DNA from: an uncultured Pelagibacteraceae bacterium
Lineage (GTDB): Bacteria > Pseudomonadota > Alphaproteobacteria > Pelagibacterales > Pelagibacteraceae
Assembly (NCBI GenBank): GCA_902570545.1
Contig: CACFYO010000001.1
Span: forward strand, 1-64,000
Direction of reading: 5' to 3'
DNA length: 64,000 bases
Shown here piece by piece: positions 8,647 through 17,089 of this stretch (position 1 is the first letter of the stretch; each line of letters opens with the position of its first letter). The position numbers were made by a program, and so were the translations under genes. The notes under the pieces are model-generated. The model was not told the DNA's origin. It worked only from the letters and a program-made list of their open reading frames with translations, and searched no databases.

Positions 8647-9448
8647 TAAAAAAATGACACTAACAAATATATTATTGTTAATATTAATAATTTATATGTT
8701 TATTTGCATTTTTATTTTTTTTTATCAAAGAAATCTTCTGTACCATCCAGGAGAAAATAATTATTTAGACGAAGGACCTCTAAATCACAAAATAGAAAAG
8801 GTATTTATTAACTCTGAAAGTAGTTTGGTCGGATGGCACTTTCAAAAGAACGAAAATTATAAGACTATATTACTTTTTCATGGCAATGCTGGCAAACTTG
8901 ATAATCGTATTTATAAGTTAAATGAATTCTCAAAAATGAATGTTAACTATTTGATATTTGCTTATAGGGGATTTAGTGGAAATGATGGAAAACCCTCAGA
9001 AATAGGCCTTTATGAAGATGCTTTGGCAGCAAAGAAATGGCTAAATTCCAAGAAAATTGAAGATAAAAATATAATCTTGTACGGGGAGTCGTTGGGTACA
9101 GCAATTGCATTAAATCTAGCACAAGATTATTCTTTTAGTGGTGTGATATTAGAGTCACCGTTCACATCTATGGAAACACTAGCAAAAAGTTATTATCCAT
9201 ATTTGCCAGTTAAATATTTGTTAAAAGATAAATACAATTCGATTAGCAAATTGAATAAAAATACATCTCCAATTCTTGTAATGCATGGTATGAAAGATAA
9301 AATTGTGCCATTTAAAATGGGAAAAGAAATTTATGATAAATTTAATGGAAAAAAATCAAGTTTTTTTGTTGAAAATGATGATCATATGATGGATTTTAAC
9401 GAAAATCTCTTAAACTCAATTGAGTTATTTATTACAGAATTAAATTAA
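8639..9448 (+). CDS. Membrane-anchored alpha/beta hydrolase (BEM46/FrsA-like)
   Basis: Serine hydrolase of the alpha/beta fold, 269 residues. A single N-terminal hydrophobic segment (about residues 9-29) should anchor it in the inner membrane with the catalytic domain outside or peripheral. The triad is readable: Ser151 in GESLGT, Asp220 in HGMKDKIVP and His249 in NDDHMMD; the oxyanion segment is FHGNAG (80-85). YHPGEN just after the anchor and AYRGFSGNDGKPS are typical of the BEM46/YfhR group. It overlaps the MFS gene by 8 bp. The natural substrate of this group is poorly known, so no specific function is assigned. Confidence 0.8.
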   Translation: MINKKMTLTNILLLILIIYMFICIFIFFYQRNLLYHPGENNYLDEGPLNHKIEKVFINSESSLVGWHFQKNENYKTILLFHGNAGKLDNRIYKLNEFSKMNVNYLIFAYRGFSGNDGKPSEIGLYEDALAAKKWLNSKKIEDKNIILYGESLGTAIALNLAQDYSFSGVILESPFTSMETLAKSYYPYLPVKYLLKDKYNSISKLNKNTSPILVMHGMKDKIVPFKMGKEIYDKFNGKKSSFFVENDDHMMDFNENLLNSIELFITELN

Positions 9449-9497
9449 GACACAATTCAAACAAATATTAAGCAACTTTATATTTTTAAAGTCATAT

Positions 9498-10058
9498 ATG
9501 GCAAGAATTTTATCTATATTAATTATAATTTTTTTTTCAAATTTTTCTTACGCTGATATTAGCAACGAAACTAGGAATAAATATTTTTATGTTGGTAAAA
9601 TGAAATCATATAATAGTAAATTTACATTATATTTCAAAACAAGAGACAAAGCAATTTTGGCTAGAGGAGAAGATACAAACTATATTAATGATTATCCACA
9701 AGATCTATATATTTATAATCATAATTCAAAAGAGGATCTCCCTTTACTAACATATGAATGGTTTCCTAAAAAAGTAAAAAAACTTGTAAAAAATTATACC
9801 TATCCAGTTTTTCCTGAGGACTTTGCATATTATTTAATGAAAGATAATAATACTTTAATTTTAGTAAGTGGTAAAAAAAATTTTCATCAAAATCTAGAAT
9901 ATAATATTCAGTCTAAAAAATTAAAAAATTTCGAGAATGATGGGAAACTAAATTTCATTATTTCAAGTTATGCAAAAGTTTGTGGATATGAAACAAATAA
10001 GAATAATTTTGAATGTTCTATTGAAAAACCTTTAATTTCTAAAAATCTAATTAATTAA
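9498..10058 (+). CDS. Hypothetical exported protein
   Basis: Unrecognised protein of 186 residues. It begins with a short cleavable-looking signal peptide, MARILSILIIIFFSNFSYA followed by DIS, with likely cleavage after residue 19, so the mature protein should be periplasmic. The mature part is rich in Lys, Asn and Tyr and carries two Cys near the C-terminus (VCGYETNKNNFECS) that could form a disulfide. No catalytic motif is visible. It lies 49 bp downstream of the alpha/beta hydrolase and its 3' end overlaps convergent ftsY by 8 bp. It could share the hydrolase transcript. Confidence 0.6.
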   Translation: MARILSILIIIFFSNFSYADISNETRNKYFYVGKMKSYNSKFTLYFKTRDKAILARGEDTNYINDYPQDLYIYNHNSKEDLPLLTYEWFPKKVKKLVKNYTYPVFPEDFAYYLMKDNNTLILVSGKKNFHQNLEYNIQSKKLKNFENDGKLNFIISSYAKVCGYETNKNNFECSIEKPLISKNLIN

Positions 10059-10968
10059 ATTGAGTAAATGCATCTGCAAATTGTTCAGCATTGAAAATTT
10101 GTAAATCGTCTTCTTTTTCTCCAAGTCCAAGGCCTAAAATTGGAACCTTATATTTTTTTGAAATTGCAATTAGTACTCCTCCTTTTGCTGTCCCATCAAG
10201 TTTTGTCATAATTAAACCAGTAATTTTTATAATTTTATCAAATTCTTCAAGTTGATTTATTATATTTTGTCCAGAGGTTGCATCTAGAACTAAAACAACA
10301 TCATGGGGTGCACTTTCATCTGTTTTTTTTATAACATTTGCAATTTTTTTGAATTCATCCATTAAATTTTTCTTATTTTGCAATCTGCCAGCGGTATCAA
10401 TTAGTACCCGTCTAATATTGTTGTTTTTTGCATGTTCTATCGCCTTGTAAGCTACTGAAGCAGGGTCAGACCCTGGATTTGATTTGATAATTGTCGCTCC
10501 AATCTTATCAGACCAAGACTCTAATTGTTCTATTGCTGCTGCCCTAAAGGTATCACAAGCAGAAAATATTACTTCTGAGCCGTTATCTTTAAATATTTTA
10601 CCAATTTTACCAATAGTGGTCGTCTTACCTACCCCATTTACACCAGAAATTAATGTTACGTTTAAATTTTCTTTATTTTGAAAAAAATCTTTTCTTTCTA
10701 AGGGTATCATTAACTCTAAAATATATTCTTTTAAAATAGAATTTATTTCCTCAACCGCATTTTTCTTTGGATCAATTTTTTTTTGAGAGATAATACTTTT
10801 TATTTCAGCTGAAGCGTCAATGCCAACGTCAGAACTAATCAAAAATTCTTCTATTTTGTTTAATGTCTCATCATCAATTTCCTTTTTTACTATTATTTCT
10901 CTAAGTCCTGAAGAAATGCTATCAGCACTTTTTTTAAAACCTAATTTAAACTTTTCAAAAATACCCAT
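10051..10968 (-). CDS. ftsY: Signal recognition particle receptor FtsY
   Basis: SRP receptor GTPase that docks Ffh-ribosome complexes at the membrane for co-translational insertion of inner-membrane proteins. At 305 residues it is a short form: the N-terminal acidic A domain of E. coli FtsY is missing and the protein begins with an amphipathic basic helix (MGIFEKFKLGFKKS) and the four-helix N domain. GTPase motifs: SGVNGVGKTT (108-117), DTFRAAA (139-145), DTAGR (191-195) and TKLDGTAKGG (255-264). The start overlaps the dapF stop by one base, so dapF-ftsY form an operon. Its partner gene ffh lies just across the divergent promoter region. Confidence 0.95.
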   Translation of the reverse strand: MGIFEKFKLGFKKSADSISSGLREIIVKKEIDDETLNKIEEFLISSDVGIDASAEIKSIISQKKIDPKKNAVEEINSILKEYILELMIPLERKDFFQNKENLNVTLISGVNGVGKTTTIGKIGKIFKDNGSEVIFSACDTFRAAAIEQLESWSDKIGATIIKSNPGSDPASVAYKAIEHAKNNNIRRVLIDTAGRLQNKKNLMDEFKKIANVIKKTDESAPHDVVLVLDATSGQNIINQLEEFDKIIKITGLIMTKLDGTAKGGVLIAISKKYKVPILGLGLGEKEDDLQIFNAEQFADAFTQFN

Positions 10969-11792
10969 TAGATATTTATATCTATTTCTTTGATACTAGA
11001 TACAGGCCCTTTCATATGAATTTGTTGACTTTCATCAATAGAAATTATTAATTTTCCTAAAGTGAATTCAATTTCAGTTATAGAATTTTCTAACTTTTCT
11101 AAATTTGCAGCCACCGCTGTTGCACATGCAGCAGTTCCACATGCTTTTGTTAAACCTGCACCTCTTTCCCAAACTTTAATTTTATAATGATTTTCACTTA
11201 ATTTTTGAGCAAGGGTGAAATTACATTTTTCTGGAAAAAATTCATGATTTTCGATCTTAGGTCCAATTTTTTCTAAATTGAAATTTTCTACATCATTTAC
11301 AAAAAAAATAGCATGAGGATTACCTACGTTAATAGCTATACCACCACTCACTTCCTGGTTATTGTTATCTTCTATAATAATTCCTAAATTTTTAGTGTCT
11401 AGTTTTTTAGATAAAGGAATTTCATTCCAATTAGTTTTTGGTACACCAATTATTGTTTCAACTTGACCATCTTCAAGTAAATTTGAATTCAACTGTTTTG
11501 ATGCTACTTGAACGCTTATATTTTTTGTATTTTTTTCTTTTGATAATAAAAAGGCTACACATCTTGTACCGTTTCCACATGCGTCAGATTCTGAACCATC
11601 AGAGTTATAAAATTCTAGATCAGCATCAGCATTATCACTGTTGTTAATATAGATTAGTTGGTCACAACCAATAAAGTTTCGATCACAAATTTTAATTATT
11701 TGATCCTTGTTTAATTTCACATTATTTGACCTATTATCAATAATTACAAAATCATTTCCAAGACCATCCATTTTAAAAGCTTTAAATTCCAT
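10968..11792 (-). CDS. dapF: Diaminopimelate epimerase
   Basis: Converts LL- to meso-diaminopimelate for lysine synthesis and peptidoglycan crosslinks. The two catalytic cysteines are visible: Cys72 in SDACGNGTRC and Cys218 in TKACGTAACAT; NDFVIIDN near the N-terminus is also typical. Length 274 residues is normal for the family. It is the first gene of a dapF-ftsY unit, with a likely promoter 35-45 bp upstream on the minus strand. Confidence 0.96.
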   Translation of the reverse strand: MEFKAFKMDGLGNDFVIIDNRSNNVKLNKDQIIKICDRNFIGCDQLIYINNSDNADADLEFYNSDGSESDACGNGTRCVAFLLSKEKNTKNISVQVASKQLNSNLLEDGQVETIIGVPKTNWNEIPLSKKLDTKNLGIIIEDNNNQEVSGGIAINVGNPHAIFFVNDVENFNLEKIGPKIENHEFFPEKCNFTLAQKLSENHYKIKVWERGAGLTKACGTAACATAVAANLEKLENSITEIEFTLGKLIISIDESQQIHMKGPVSSIKEIDINI

Positions 11793-11816
11793 ATACTTCA
11801 GTATTTAACTTATTTA

Positions 11817-11842
11817 TTGACATTTTGAACCTCTATTATAGT
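11817..11842 (+). promoter_or_regulatory. Candidate promoter for the ffh leader RNA and ffh
   Basis: A TTGACA hexamer lies at 11817-11822 and a TATAGT-like -10 at 11837-11842. The spacing between these two is 14 bp, shorter than optimal; an alternative -35, TTATTG at 11814-11819, gives 17 bp. Either would start transcription near 11849, just at the first stem of the structured leader. The -10 region overlaps the one for divergent dapF. Confidence 0.4.
11835..11840 (-). promoter_or_regulatory. Candidate -10 element for dapF-ftsY
   Basis: Read on the minus strand this is a perfect TATAAT. It would start transcription near 11828, giving a leader of about 35 nt before the dapF ATG. No good -35 is visible at the right distance (best is TTTTGC at 16 bp). 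The same bases form the -10 of the plus-strand ffh leader promoter, so the two promoters overlap back to back. Confidence 0.4.
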
Positions 11843-11847
11843 TTATC

Positions 11848-11952
11848 GCCGTTTCCGCAAAATACAGCAATTTGCGGTGTCTTTGGTAACAAAGAGATCG
11901 ACACCAGTCAGCGAGAGTTCGCCCACTGGTGCGATACTTGCTGGATGTGATT
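11848..11952 (+). ncRNA. Structured leader RNA upstream of ffh
   Basis: This GC-richer, non-coding segment stands out from its AT-rich surroundings. It can fold into at least three stems: CCGCAAA (11855-11861) with TTTGCGG (11871-11877); CTTTG (11881-11885) with CAAAG (11890-11894), closed by a GTAA tetraloop; and CACCAGT (11902-11908) with ACTGGTG (11925-11931) enclosing GCGA/TCGC (11911-11914 with 11919-11922). A conserved RNA upstream of ffh has, as I recall, been reported in Pelagibacter (the 'ffh' motif), and this is probably it. It lacks the domain IV signature of SRP 4.5S RNA, so I do not call it ffs. Cis-regulation of ffh is an inference. Confidence 0.6.
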
Positions 11953-13311
11953 ATGTTTGAAAATTTAACAAATAAATTTGAAGAAATATTTTCTTCTTTA
12001 AAAAAGGCACCTTCGCTTGATGAAAAACAAGTAGATGAGGGTTTAAGAGAGATTAGGCTTGCTCTTTTAGAAGCGGATGTATCTTTAGAAGTTGTAAAAG
12101 AATTTATAAATAGAGTAAAACCCAAAGCTCTTGGTCAAGAGATCGTCAGATCTACTTCACCTGGACAGATGGTAGTTAAAGTTGTTAACGATGAGTTAAT
12201 TTCTTTCTTAGGGGATAAAAATTCTGATATTGAATTAAATGCAGTTCCTCCTGTTCCAGTGATGTTAGTTGGGTTACAGGGTTCTGGAAAAACTACAACT
12301 ACAGCTAAGTTAGCAAGATTTTTAGAGGCTAACAAAAAGAAAAAAGTTATGATGGCTAGTCTAGACGTTTACAGACCTGCTGCACAAGAGCAACTAAGAC
12401 TTTTGGGTGAGCAAAATAATATAATAACGCTTCCAGTCATCAAAGATCAACTTCCTGCAGATATTTGCAGAAGAGCGATTAGTGCTGCTAATCTTAACGG
12501 GGCAGATGTCATTCTATTTGATACAGCCGGAAGAACTCAGATTGATTTACAAATGATGAGTGAGATTAAACAAATTGAAAGTATTATAAACCCGTCAGAA
12601 ACAATTCTTGTTGCAGATTCTTTAACTGGTCAAGTAGCAGCTAATGTAGCTAAAGAATTTAAAAGTACAGTAAATCTGACAGGTATTATTCTTACAAGAT
12701 CAGATGGTGATGGAAGAGGTGGAGCGGCATTAAGTATGAAATATGTTGCGGGTGTTCCAATAAAATTTTTAGGAGTTGGTGAAAAGATAGAAAATTTTGA
12801 AGTTTTTCACCCAGACAGAATTGCCAATAGAATTTTAGGTATGGGAGATATTGTTTCCCTTGTTGAAAAGGCTGCAGAAGATCTAGATGAAGAAAAATTA
12901 AAAAAAACAGAGGAAAAATTAAAAAAAGGTCAGTTCTCGTTAGAGGATTATCTTACTCAGCTAAGACAAATGAAAAAAATGGGTGGTATTGAAGGTATAA
13001 TGTCTTTTTTGCCTGGTGTTTCAAAAGTTAAATCTCAAATGGACCAAGCAGGAGTGGATGAAAAAATAATTACTCAAAACGAAGCAGTAATTTTATCAAT
13101 GACTAAAAAAGAGCGAGAAAACCCTAAGATTATAGATGGTTCTAGAAAAAAAAGAATTGCTAATGGCTCAGGAACAGACGTAGCCACTATCAATAAATTG
13201 CTTAAGCAATTTAAGATGATGTCAGAAATGATGAAAAAAATGTCTAAAGGAAATACAAAAGGGATGATGGATAAAGGCATACCACCAGAACTTTTTAATC
13301 AATTAAAATAA
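11953..13311 (+). CDS. ffh: Signal recognition particle protein Ffh
   Basis: SRP54-type GTPase that binds signal sequences emerging from the ribosome and delivers them to FtsY. The start chosen is the ATG at 11953 (MFENLTNKFEEIF), giving 452 residues; an in-frame GTG at 11929 would begin inside the structured leader and add non-homologous residues. NG domain: P-loop GLQGSGKTTT (about 107-116), DVYRPAA, DTAGRTQ, and TRSDGDGRGGAA in the usual TKxDGDARGG position. The Met-rich M domain occupies about residues 300-452, including KMGGIEGIMSFLPG and repeated MM/KM segments. It heads a plus-strand run with rpsP-trmD-rplS, 12 bp before the rpsP start. Confidence 0.95.
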   Translation: MFENLTNKFEEIFSSLKKAPSLDEKQVDEGLREIRLALLEADVSLEVVKEFINRVKPKALGQEIVRSTSPGQMVVKVVNDELISFLGDKNSDIELNAVPPVPVMLVGLQGSGKTTTTAKLARFLEANKKKKVMMASLDVYRPAAQEQLRLLGEQNNIITLPVIKDQLPADICRRAISAANLNGADVILFDTAGRTQIDLQMMSEIKQIESIINPSETILVADSLTGQVAANVAKEFKSTVNLTGIILTRSDGDGRGGAALSMKYVAGVPIKFLGVGEKIENFEVFHPDRIANRILGMGDIVSLVEKAAEDLDEEKLKKTEEKLKKGQFSLEDYLTQLRQMKKMGGIEGIMSFLPGVSKVKSQMDQAGVDEKIITQNEAVILSMTKKERENPKIIDGSRKKRIANGSGTDVATINKLLKQFKMMSEMMKKMSKGNTKGMMDKGIPPELFNQLK

Positions 13312-13313
13312 AT

Positions 13314-13319
13314 AGGAGA
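13314..13319 (+). promoter_or_regulatory. Strong Shine-Dalgarno site of rpsP
   Basis: AGGAGA ends 4 bp before the rpsP ATG at 13324. Most starts in the window lack such a clear ribosome-binding site, so this one fixes the rpsP start and suggests high translation. Confidence 0.6.
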
Positions 13320-13323
13320 ACAA

Positions 13324-13809
13324 ATGTTAAAAATGCGTTTATCAATGGGAGGAACTAAGAAGAGACCAGTTTATAAGATAGTGGTTGCTGATAGTAAATT
13401 TCCAAGAGATGGAAGGTTTATAGAAAAATTAGGTTTTTTTAATCCTCTAATTCCAAGAGAAAAAAAAGAAAGAATGGGATTAGATGTTGAGAGAGTCAAG
13501 TATTGGCTTGGTCAAGGGGCACAACCAACAACTAGAGTTGCAAGGTTATTAGGAGAAAATGAGATTATGCCTATGCCAGCAAAAGGTAATAATCCTCAAA
13601 AAGCTATTCCAAAAAAAGATAGAAAGAAAACTGATGAGGGTGGCGATGCTAAAGCAGATGCTACTAAAGCAGAAGAGCCAAAAACAGAGTCATCAAAAGA
13701 AGAAGCTAAAACAGAAGCTACAAAGAAAGAAGCTAAAACAGAAGCTCCAAAAGCAGAGTCATCAAAAGAAGAAGCTAAAACAGAAGCTCCGAAGGAAGAA
13801 GCTAAATAG
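13324..13809 (+). CDS. rpsP: Ribosomal protein S16 with a repetitive charged C-terminal tail
   Basis: Small-subunit protein bS16. Residues 1 to about 80 are a normal S16 domain (MRLSMGGTKKRPVYKIVVAD, GRFIEKLGFFNPL, VKYWLGQGAQPT). Bacterial S16 is usually 80-100 residues; here residues ~85-161 add a Lys/Glu/Ala/Thr-rich low-complexity tail with repeats of the type SSKEEAKTEAPK. A similar tail occurs on L19 one gene downstream. The start is set by the Shine-Dalgarno site at 13314. The usual downstream gene rimM is missing: trmD begins 5 bp after the stop. Confidence 0.95.
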   Translation: MLKMRLSMGGTKKRPVYKIVVADSKFPRDGRFIEKLGFFNPLIPREKKERMGLDVERVKYWLGQGAQPTTRVARLLGENEIMPMPAKGNNPQKAIPKKDRKKTDEGGDAKADATKAEEPKTESSKEEAKTEATKKEAKTEAPKAESSKEEAKTEAPKEEAK

Positions 13810-13813
13810 AATA

Positions 13814-14497
13814 ATGTTTTTGTCTAGAGTATTTACGTTGTATCCTGAATATTTTCCTGGCTATTTGAGTAAAGGCCTTTTTGGAAAATCAAAAGGAAAA
13901 GAATGGGATTTAGAAACAGTAAACATAAGAGATTATGCTTTAGACAAACATAAAACTGTTGACGACACTCCTTATGGTGGAGGAAATGGAATGATTATGA
14001 AAGCAGATGTTTTGGCAAATTCATTAGATGCAAATATCAAGGCTAAAGAAAAAACCCTCTATTTAAGTCCAAGAGGAAAAGTATTTAATTCTAAACTTGC
14101 AAGAGAGTTTTCGAATGAAAAAACAATCAATTTAATTTGTGGACATTTCGAAGGAGTAGATGAGCGAATTCTACAAAGTAGAGATATTGAAGAGATTAGC
14201 ATTGGTGACTTTATATTGTCAGGGGGTGAAGTTGCTGCATTTGTTGTAACAGATTCTATTCTAAGATTTATTCCAGGAATTCTAGGTAATATTAATTCCT
14301 CAAGAGATGAGAGTTTTGAGAATGGCCTTCTTGAATATCCGCAATTCACAAAACCTCAAGTTTGGGAGGAAAAAAAGGTCCCAAATGTGTTGATTTCAGG
14401 TGATCACGCCAAAATTAAAGACTGGCGTTTATCCCAATCTGAGGCTATAACACGCGACCGAAGACCAGACTTATGGCAAAAATATAAGAAAAATTAA
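13814..14497 (+). CDS. trmD: tRNA (guanine37-N1)-methyltransferase TrmD
   Basis: SAM-dependent SPOUT-family methyltransferase that makes m1G37 next to the anticodon and prevents +1 frameshifting. The ATG at 13814 is chosen, giving 227 residues beginning [18 protein letters not shown]. The frame stays open far upstream, but that part only re-reads the repetitive rpsP tail in another frame and is basic nonsense. Motifs: [14 protein letters not shown] (substrate loop), [12 protein letters not shown], and the SAM-binding knot region [16 protein letters not shown]. One base separates its stop from the rplS ATG. Confidence 0.95.
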   Translation: MFLSRVFTLYPEYFPGYLSKGLFGKSKGKEWDLETVNIRDYALDKHKTVDDTPYGGGNGMIMKADVLANSLDANIKAKEKTLYLSPRGKVFNSKLAREFSNEKTINLICGHFEGVDERILQSRDIEEISIGDFILSGGEVAAFVVTDSILRFIPGILGNINSSRDESFENGLLEYPQFTKPQVWEEKKVPNVLISGDHAKIKDWRLSQSEAITRDRRPDLWQKYKKN

Positions 14498-14498
14498 A

Positions 14499-15068
14499 AT
14501 GAAAAATATTGAGGAAATAAATAGATCAAATTTAAACAAGATTATTTCTGAGAGAAAACATCCTGATTTTTTCCCTGGAGATATTGTTAAAGTTGGAGTT
14601 AGGATAACAGAGGGTAAAAGAGACAGAATTCAATATTTTGAAGGTGTATGTATCGCAAAAAAGAGTAGAGACATCAATTCATCTTTTACTGTTAGAAAAA
14701 TTTCTTTTGGTGAGGGAGTAGAAAGAACTTTTGCATTATACAGCCCAATTGTAGATACAATAAAAGTTGTAAGATCAGGAAAAGTAAGAAGAGCAAAATT
14801 ATACTATCTAAGAGATAGAACTGGTAAATCTGCTAGAATAGCTGAAAAAATTAAGAAGACTATTGGTATTGATTTAGAAACTAAAATTAATGAAGTTACT
14901 GAGGAAAATGTAATGCAATCAACAGATCCTCAAACAGAAACTCCTAAAGAAGAAGTTAAAGCAGAAACTCCTAAAGAAGAAGTTAAAGCAGAAACTCCTA
15001 AAGAAGAAGTTAAAGCAGAGAGTGCGAAAACTGAAGAACCGAAAGAAAATCAAGAACAGAAAAAATAA
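14499..15068 (+). CDS. rplS: Ribosomal protein L19 with a repeat-containing C-terminal tail
   Basis: Large-subunit protein bL19 at the subunit interface. Residues ~1-130 are the normal domain ([48 protein letters not shown]). The protein is 189 residues against a usual ~115-130; the excess is an acidic/basic tail with three exact copies of a nine-residue unit, AETPKEEVK (first copy TETPKEEVK), then [17 protein letters not shown]. The tail resembles that of S16 two genes upstream. Confidence 0.95.
   Translation: MKNIEEINRSNLNKIISERKHPDFFPGDIVKVGVRITEGKRDRIQYFEGVCIAKKSRDINSSFTVRKISFGEGVERTFALYSPIVDTIKVVRSGKVRRAKLYYLRDRTGKSARIAEKIKKTIGIDLETKINEVTEENVMQSTDPQTETPKEEVKAETPKEEVKAETPKEEVKAESAKTEEPKENQEQKK
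14935..15015 (+). repeat. Three exact 27-bp tandem repeats inside rplS
   Basis: Three identical head-to-tail copies at 14935-14961, 14962-14988 and 14989-15015; each begins CAGAAACTCCTAAAG and ends AAGAAGTTAAAG. The period is a multiple of three, so copy-number change would keep the L19 frame. A degenerate continuation follows from 15016. Confidence 0.9.
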
Positions 15069-15079
15069 TTTTTTTCTAA

Positions 15080-16483
15080 ATGCCTTTTACAACTTACGAT
15101 AAAATTTGGAACGAGCATCTTGTTGATGAGCAACCAGATGGTACATCGCTATTATTTGTAGATAGACATTTAATTCATGAAGTTACTAGCCCCCAAGCAT
15201 TTGAAGGCTTAAGAAATTCAAATAGAAAAGTAAGACATCCTAAATTAACTCTTGCTGTTGCAGATCATAATGTTCCAACAACTGATAGGTCAAAAGGTAT
15301 TGCAGATGAAGACTCGAGAATTCAAGTTGAAACTTTGAACAAAAACTGTAAGGAATTTGGTGTCGAGATATTTGGAATGGATGATAAAAGACAAGGCATT
15401 GTCCATATCATTGGACCCGAACAAGGTTTTACTCAGCCTGGAAATATTATTGTTTGTGGTGATAGTCATACCGCAACTCATGGAGCATTTGGAGCTTTAG
15501 CATTTGGTATAGGAACTTCTGAAGTAGAACACGTTTTAGCAACACAAACTTTAGTTCAGAAAAAATCTAAAAACTTTAGAATAAGCGTAAATGGTTCATT
15601 ACCTATTGGCGTAACATCAAAGGATGTCATCCTGCAGATAATTGGAAAAATAGGAACAGCTGGTGGTACTGGTTATGTGATTGAGTATGCTGGTAACCTT
15701 ATATCTAATCTAAGTGTTGAACAAAGAATGACGATTTGCAACATGACTATTGAAGGTGGGGCAAGAGCAGGCCTAATTCAACCAGATGAAAAGATCTTTC
15801 AATATTTAAAAGGTAAACCAATGTCACCAAAAGGAGAAAACTGGGAAAAGGCTTTGGAATATTGGCATACATTGAAATCTGATAAGGACGCAAACTTTGA
15901 TAAAGAATTAACGTTAGATGGATCTCAAATTAAACCAATGGTAACTTGGGGAACATCTCCCCAGGATGTGGTTGAAATAGACGGAAAAGTTCCCGATCCT
16001 GAAAATGAAACTGACCCAGATAGAAAAAATTCAATTAATAGATCATTAAATTATATGGGATTAAAACCAAATACGAACATTCAAGATATTAAAATTGATA
16101 AAGTTTTTATAGGAAGCTGCACTAATGGAAGAATAGAAGATATAAGAGAGGCAGCTAAAATATTAAAAGATAAAAAAGTTGCATCACATGTACATGCAAT
16201 GATTGTTCCAGGTTCTGGTTTAGTTAAAGAACAAGCAGAGCAAGAGGGTCTAGATAAAATATTTTTACAATCAGGTTTTGAATGGAGAGAGCCAGGCTGT
16301 TCAATGTGTCTAGCAATGAATGCGGACAAGCTTAAACCTGAAGAAAGATGTGCATCTACCTCTAATAGAAATTTTGAGGGTAGACAGGGAAGAGGTGGTA
16401 GAACACACTTAGTTAGTCCAGCAATGGCTGCAGCAGCTGCAATTTCTGGAAACTTAGATGATGTTAGAAAATACCAAAATTAA
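15080..16483 (+). CDS. leuC: 3-isopropylmalate dehydratase large subunit
   Basis: With LeuD it isomerises 2-isopropylmalate to 3-isopropylmalate in leucine synthesis. It belongs to the aconitase superfamily; the [4Fe-4S] ligands are visible as Cys347 (IGSCTNGR), Cys407 and Cys410 ([10 protein letters not shown]). Other signatures are [20 protein letters not shown] (126-145) and [17 protein letters not shown]. Length 467 is typical. It directly abuts leuD (ATG immediately after the stop) and starts 11 bp after rplS. Confidence 0.97.
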   Translation: MPFTTYDKIWNEHLVDEQPDGTSLLFVDRHLIHEVTSPQAFEGLRNSNRKVRHPKLTLAVADHNVPTTDRSKGIADEDSRIQVETLNKNCKEFGVEIFGMDDKRQGIVHIIGPEQGFTQPGNIIVCGDSHTATHGAFGALAFGIGTSEVEHVLATQTLVQKKSKNFRISVNGSLPIGVTSKDVILQIIGKIGTAGGTGYVIEYAGNLISNLSVEQRMTICNMTIEGGARAGLIQPDEKIFQYLKGKPMSPKGENWEKALEYWHTLKSDKDANFDKELTLDGSQIKPMVTWGTSPQDVVEIDGKVPDPENETDPDRKNSINRSLNYMGLKPNTNIQDIKIDKVFIGSCTNGRIEDIREAAKILKDKKVASHVHAMIVPGSGLVKEQAEQEGLDKIFLQSGFEWREPGCSMCLAMNADKLKPEERCASTSNRNFEGRQGRGGRTHLVSPAMAAAAAISGNLDDVRKYQN

Positions 16484-17089
16484 ATGAATAAATTTATCTC
16501 AATAAAAAGTGTTCCAGCTTATCTACCTATCGTCAATATAGATACAGACATGATAATTCCTAAACAGTTTTTAAAAACTATTAAAAGAACTGGACTGGGA
16601 AAAAATTTATTTTTTGAAATGAGATACGACCAAAGTGGTAAAGAGATAGATGACTTTATTTTAAATAATAGTCCATATAATAATTCTAAAATTTTAATTG
16701 CAGGAAAGAATTTTGGATGTGGCTCTTCAAGAGAACATGCCCCTTGGGCTTTAATGGATTTTGGAATAACTTGTGTAATTAGTTCAAGTTATGCAGATAT
16801 ATTTTATAATAACTGTTTTAAGAACGGGATTCTCCCAATTACAATTTCAGAGGATCAAATCAAAGAAATTTCAGAGTACTCGAATAGAAAAGAGGAAATT
16901 TCTGTAAATTTACCTGAGCAAATAATAAGTTTTGGTAATAAAGAAATTAAATTTGAAATAGATCAATTTAAGAAAAAATGTCTAATCGAGGGATTAGACG
17001 ACATTGCTTTATCACTAGAAAAATCTGAAAAAATAGTTTCATACGAAAATAAAATTAAAGAAGCAAAACCTTGGATCTTTAATGATTAA
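16484..17089 (+). CDS. leuD: 3-isopropylmalate dehydratase small subunit
   Basis: Swivel-domain partner of LeuC, 201 residues. Signatures are the substrate-recognition segment [17 protein letters not shown], then [18 protein letters not shown] and [19 protein letters not shown]. It abuts leuC and overlaps leuB by 8 bp, consistent with a tightly coupled leuCDB unit. leuA is not in the window. Confidence 0.97.
   Translation: MNKFISIKSVPAYLPIVNIDTDMIIPKQFLKTIKRTGLGKNLFFEMRYDQSGKEIDDFILNNSPYNNSKILIAGKNFGCGSSREHAPWALMDFGITCVISSSYADIFYNNCFKNGILPITISEDQIKEISEYSNRKEEISVNLPEQIISFGNKEIKFEIDQFKKKCLIEGLDDIALSLEKSEKIVSYENKIKEAKPWIFND

Noticed and set aside
11848..11952. Possibility that the RNA next to ffh is the SRP 4.5S RNA (ffs) on either strand
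   Set aside because: Neither strand has the domain IV signature (GGAA-type tetraloop with flanking AGG and AGCAG internal loops), and the overall fold is three short hairpins, not one long rod.
11929..11952. GTG upstream start for ffh
   Set aside because: It would translate the 3' part of the structured leader and add residues (MRYLLDVI) not found in Ffh; the ATG at 11953 gives the standard N-terminus.
11814..12125. 103-codon minus-strand frame over the ffh leader and ffh start
   Set aside because: Crosses the RNA leader and the ffh N-terminus antisense, with no protein signature.
13559..13813. N-terminal extension of trmD into the end of rpsP
   Set aside because: The added residues are an out-of-frame reading of the repetitive S16 tail, giving a Lys/Gln-rich artefact with no TrmD homology.
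14935..15015. Short direct repeats considered as a CRISPR array
   Set aside because: The copies are contiguous without spacers and encode the L19 tail in frame.
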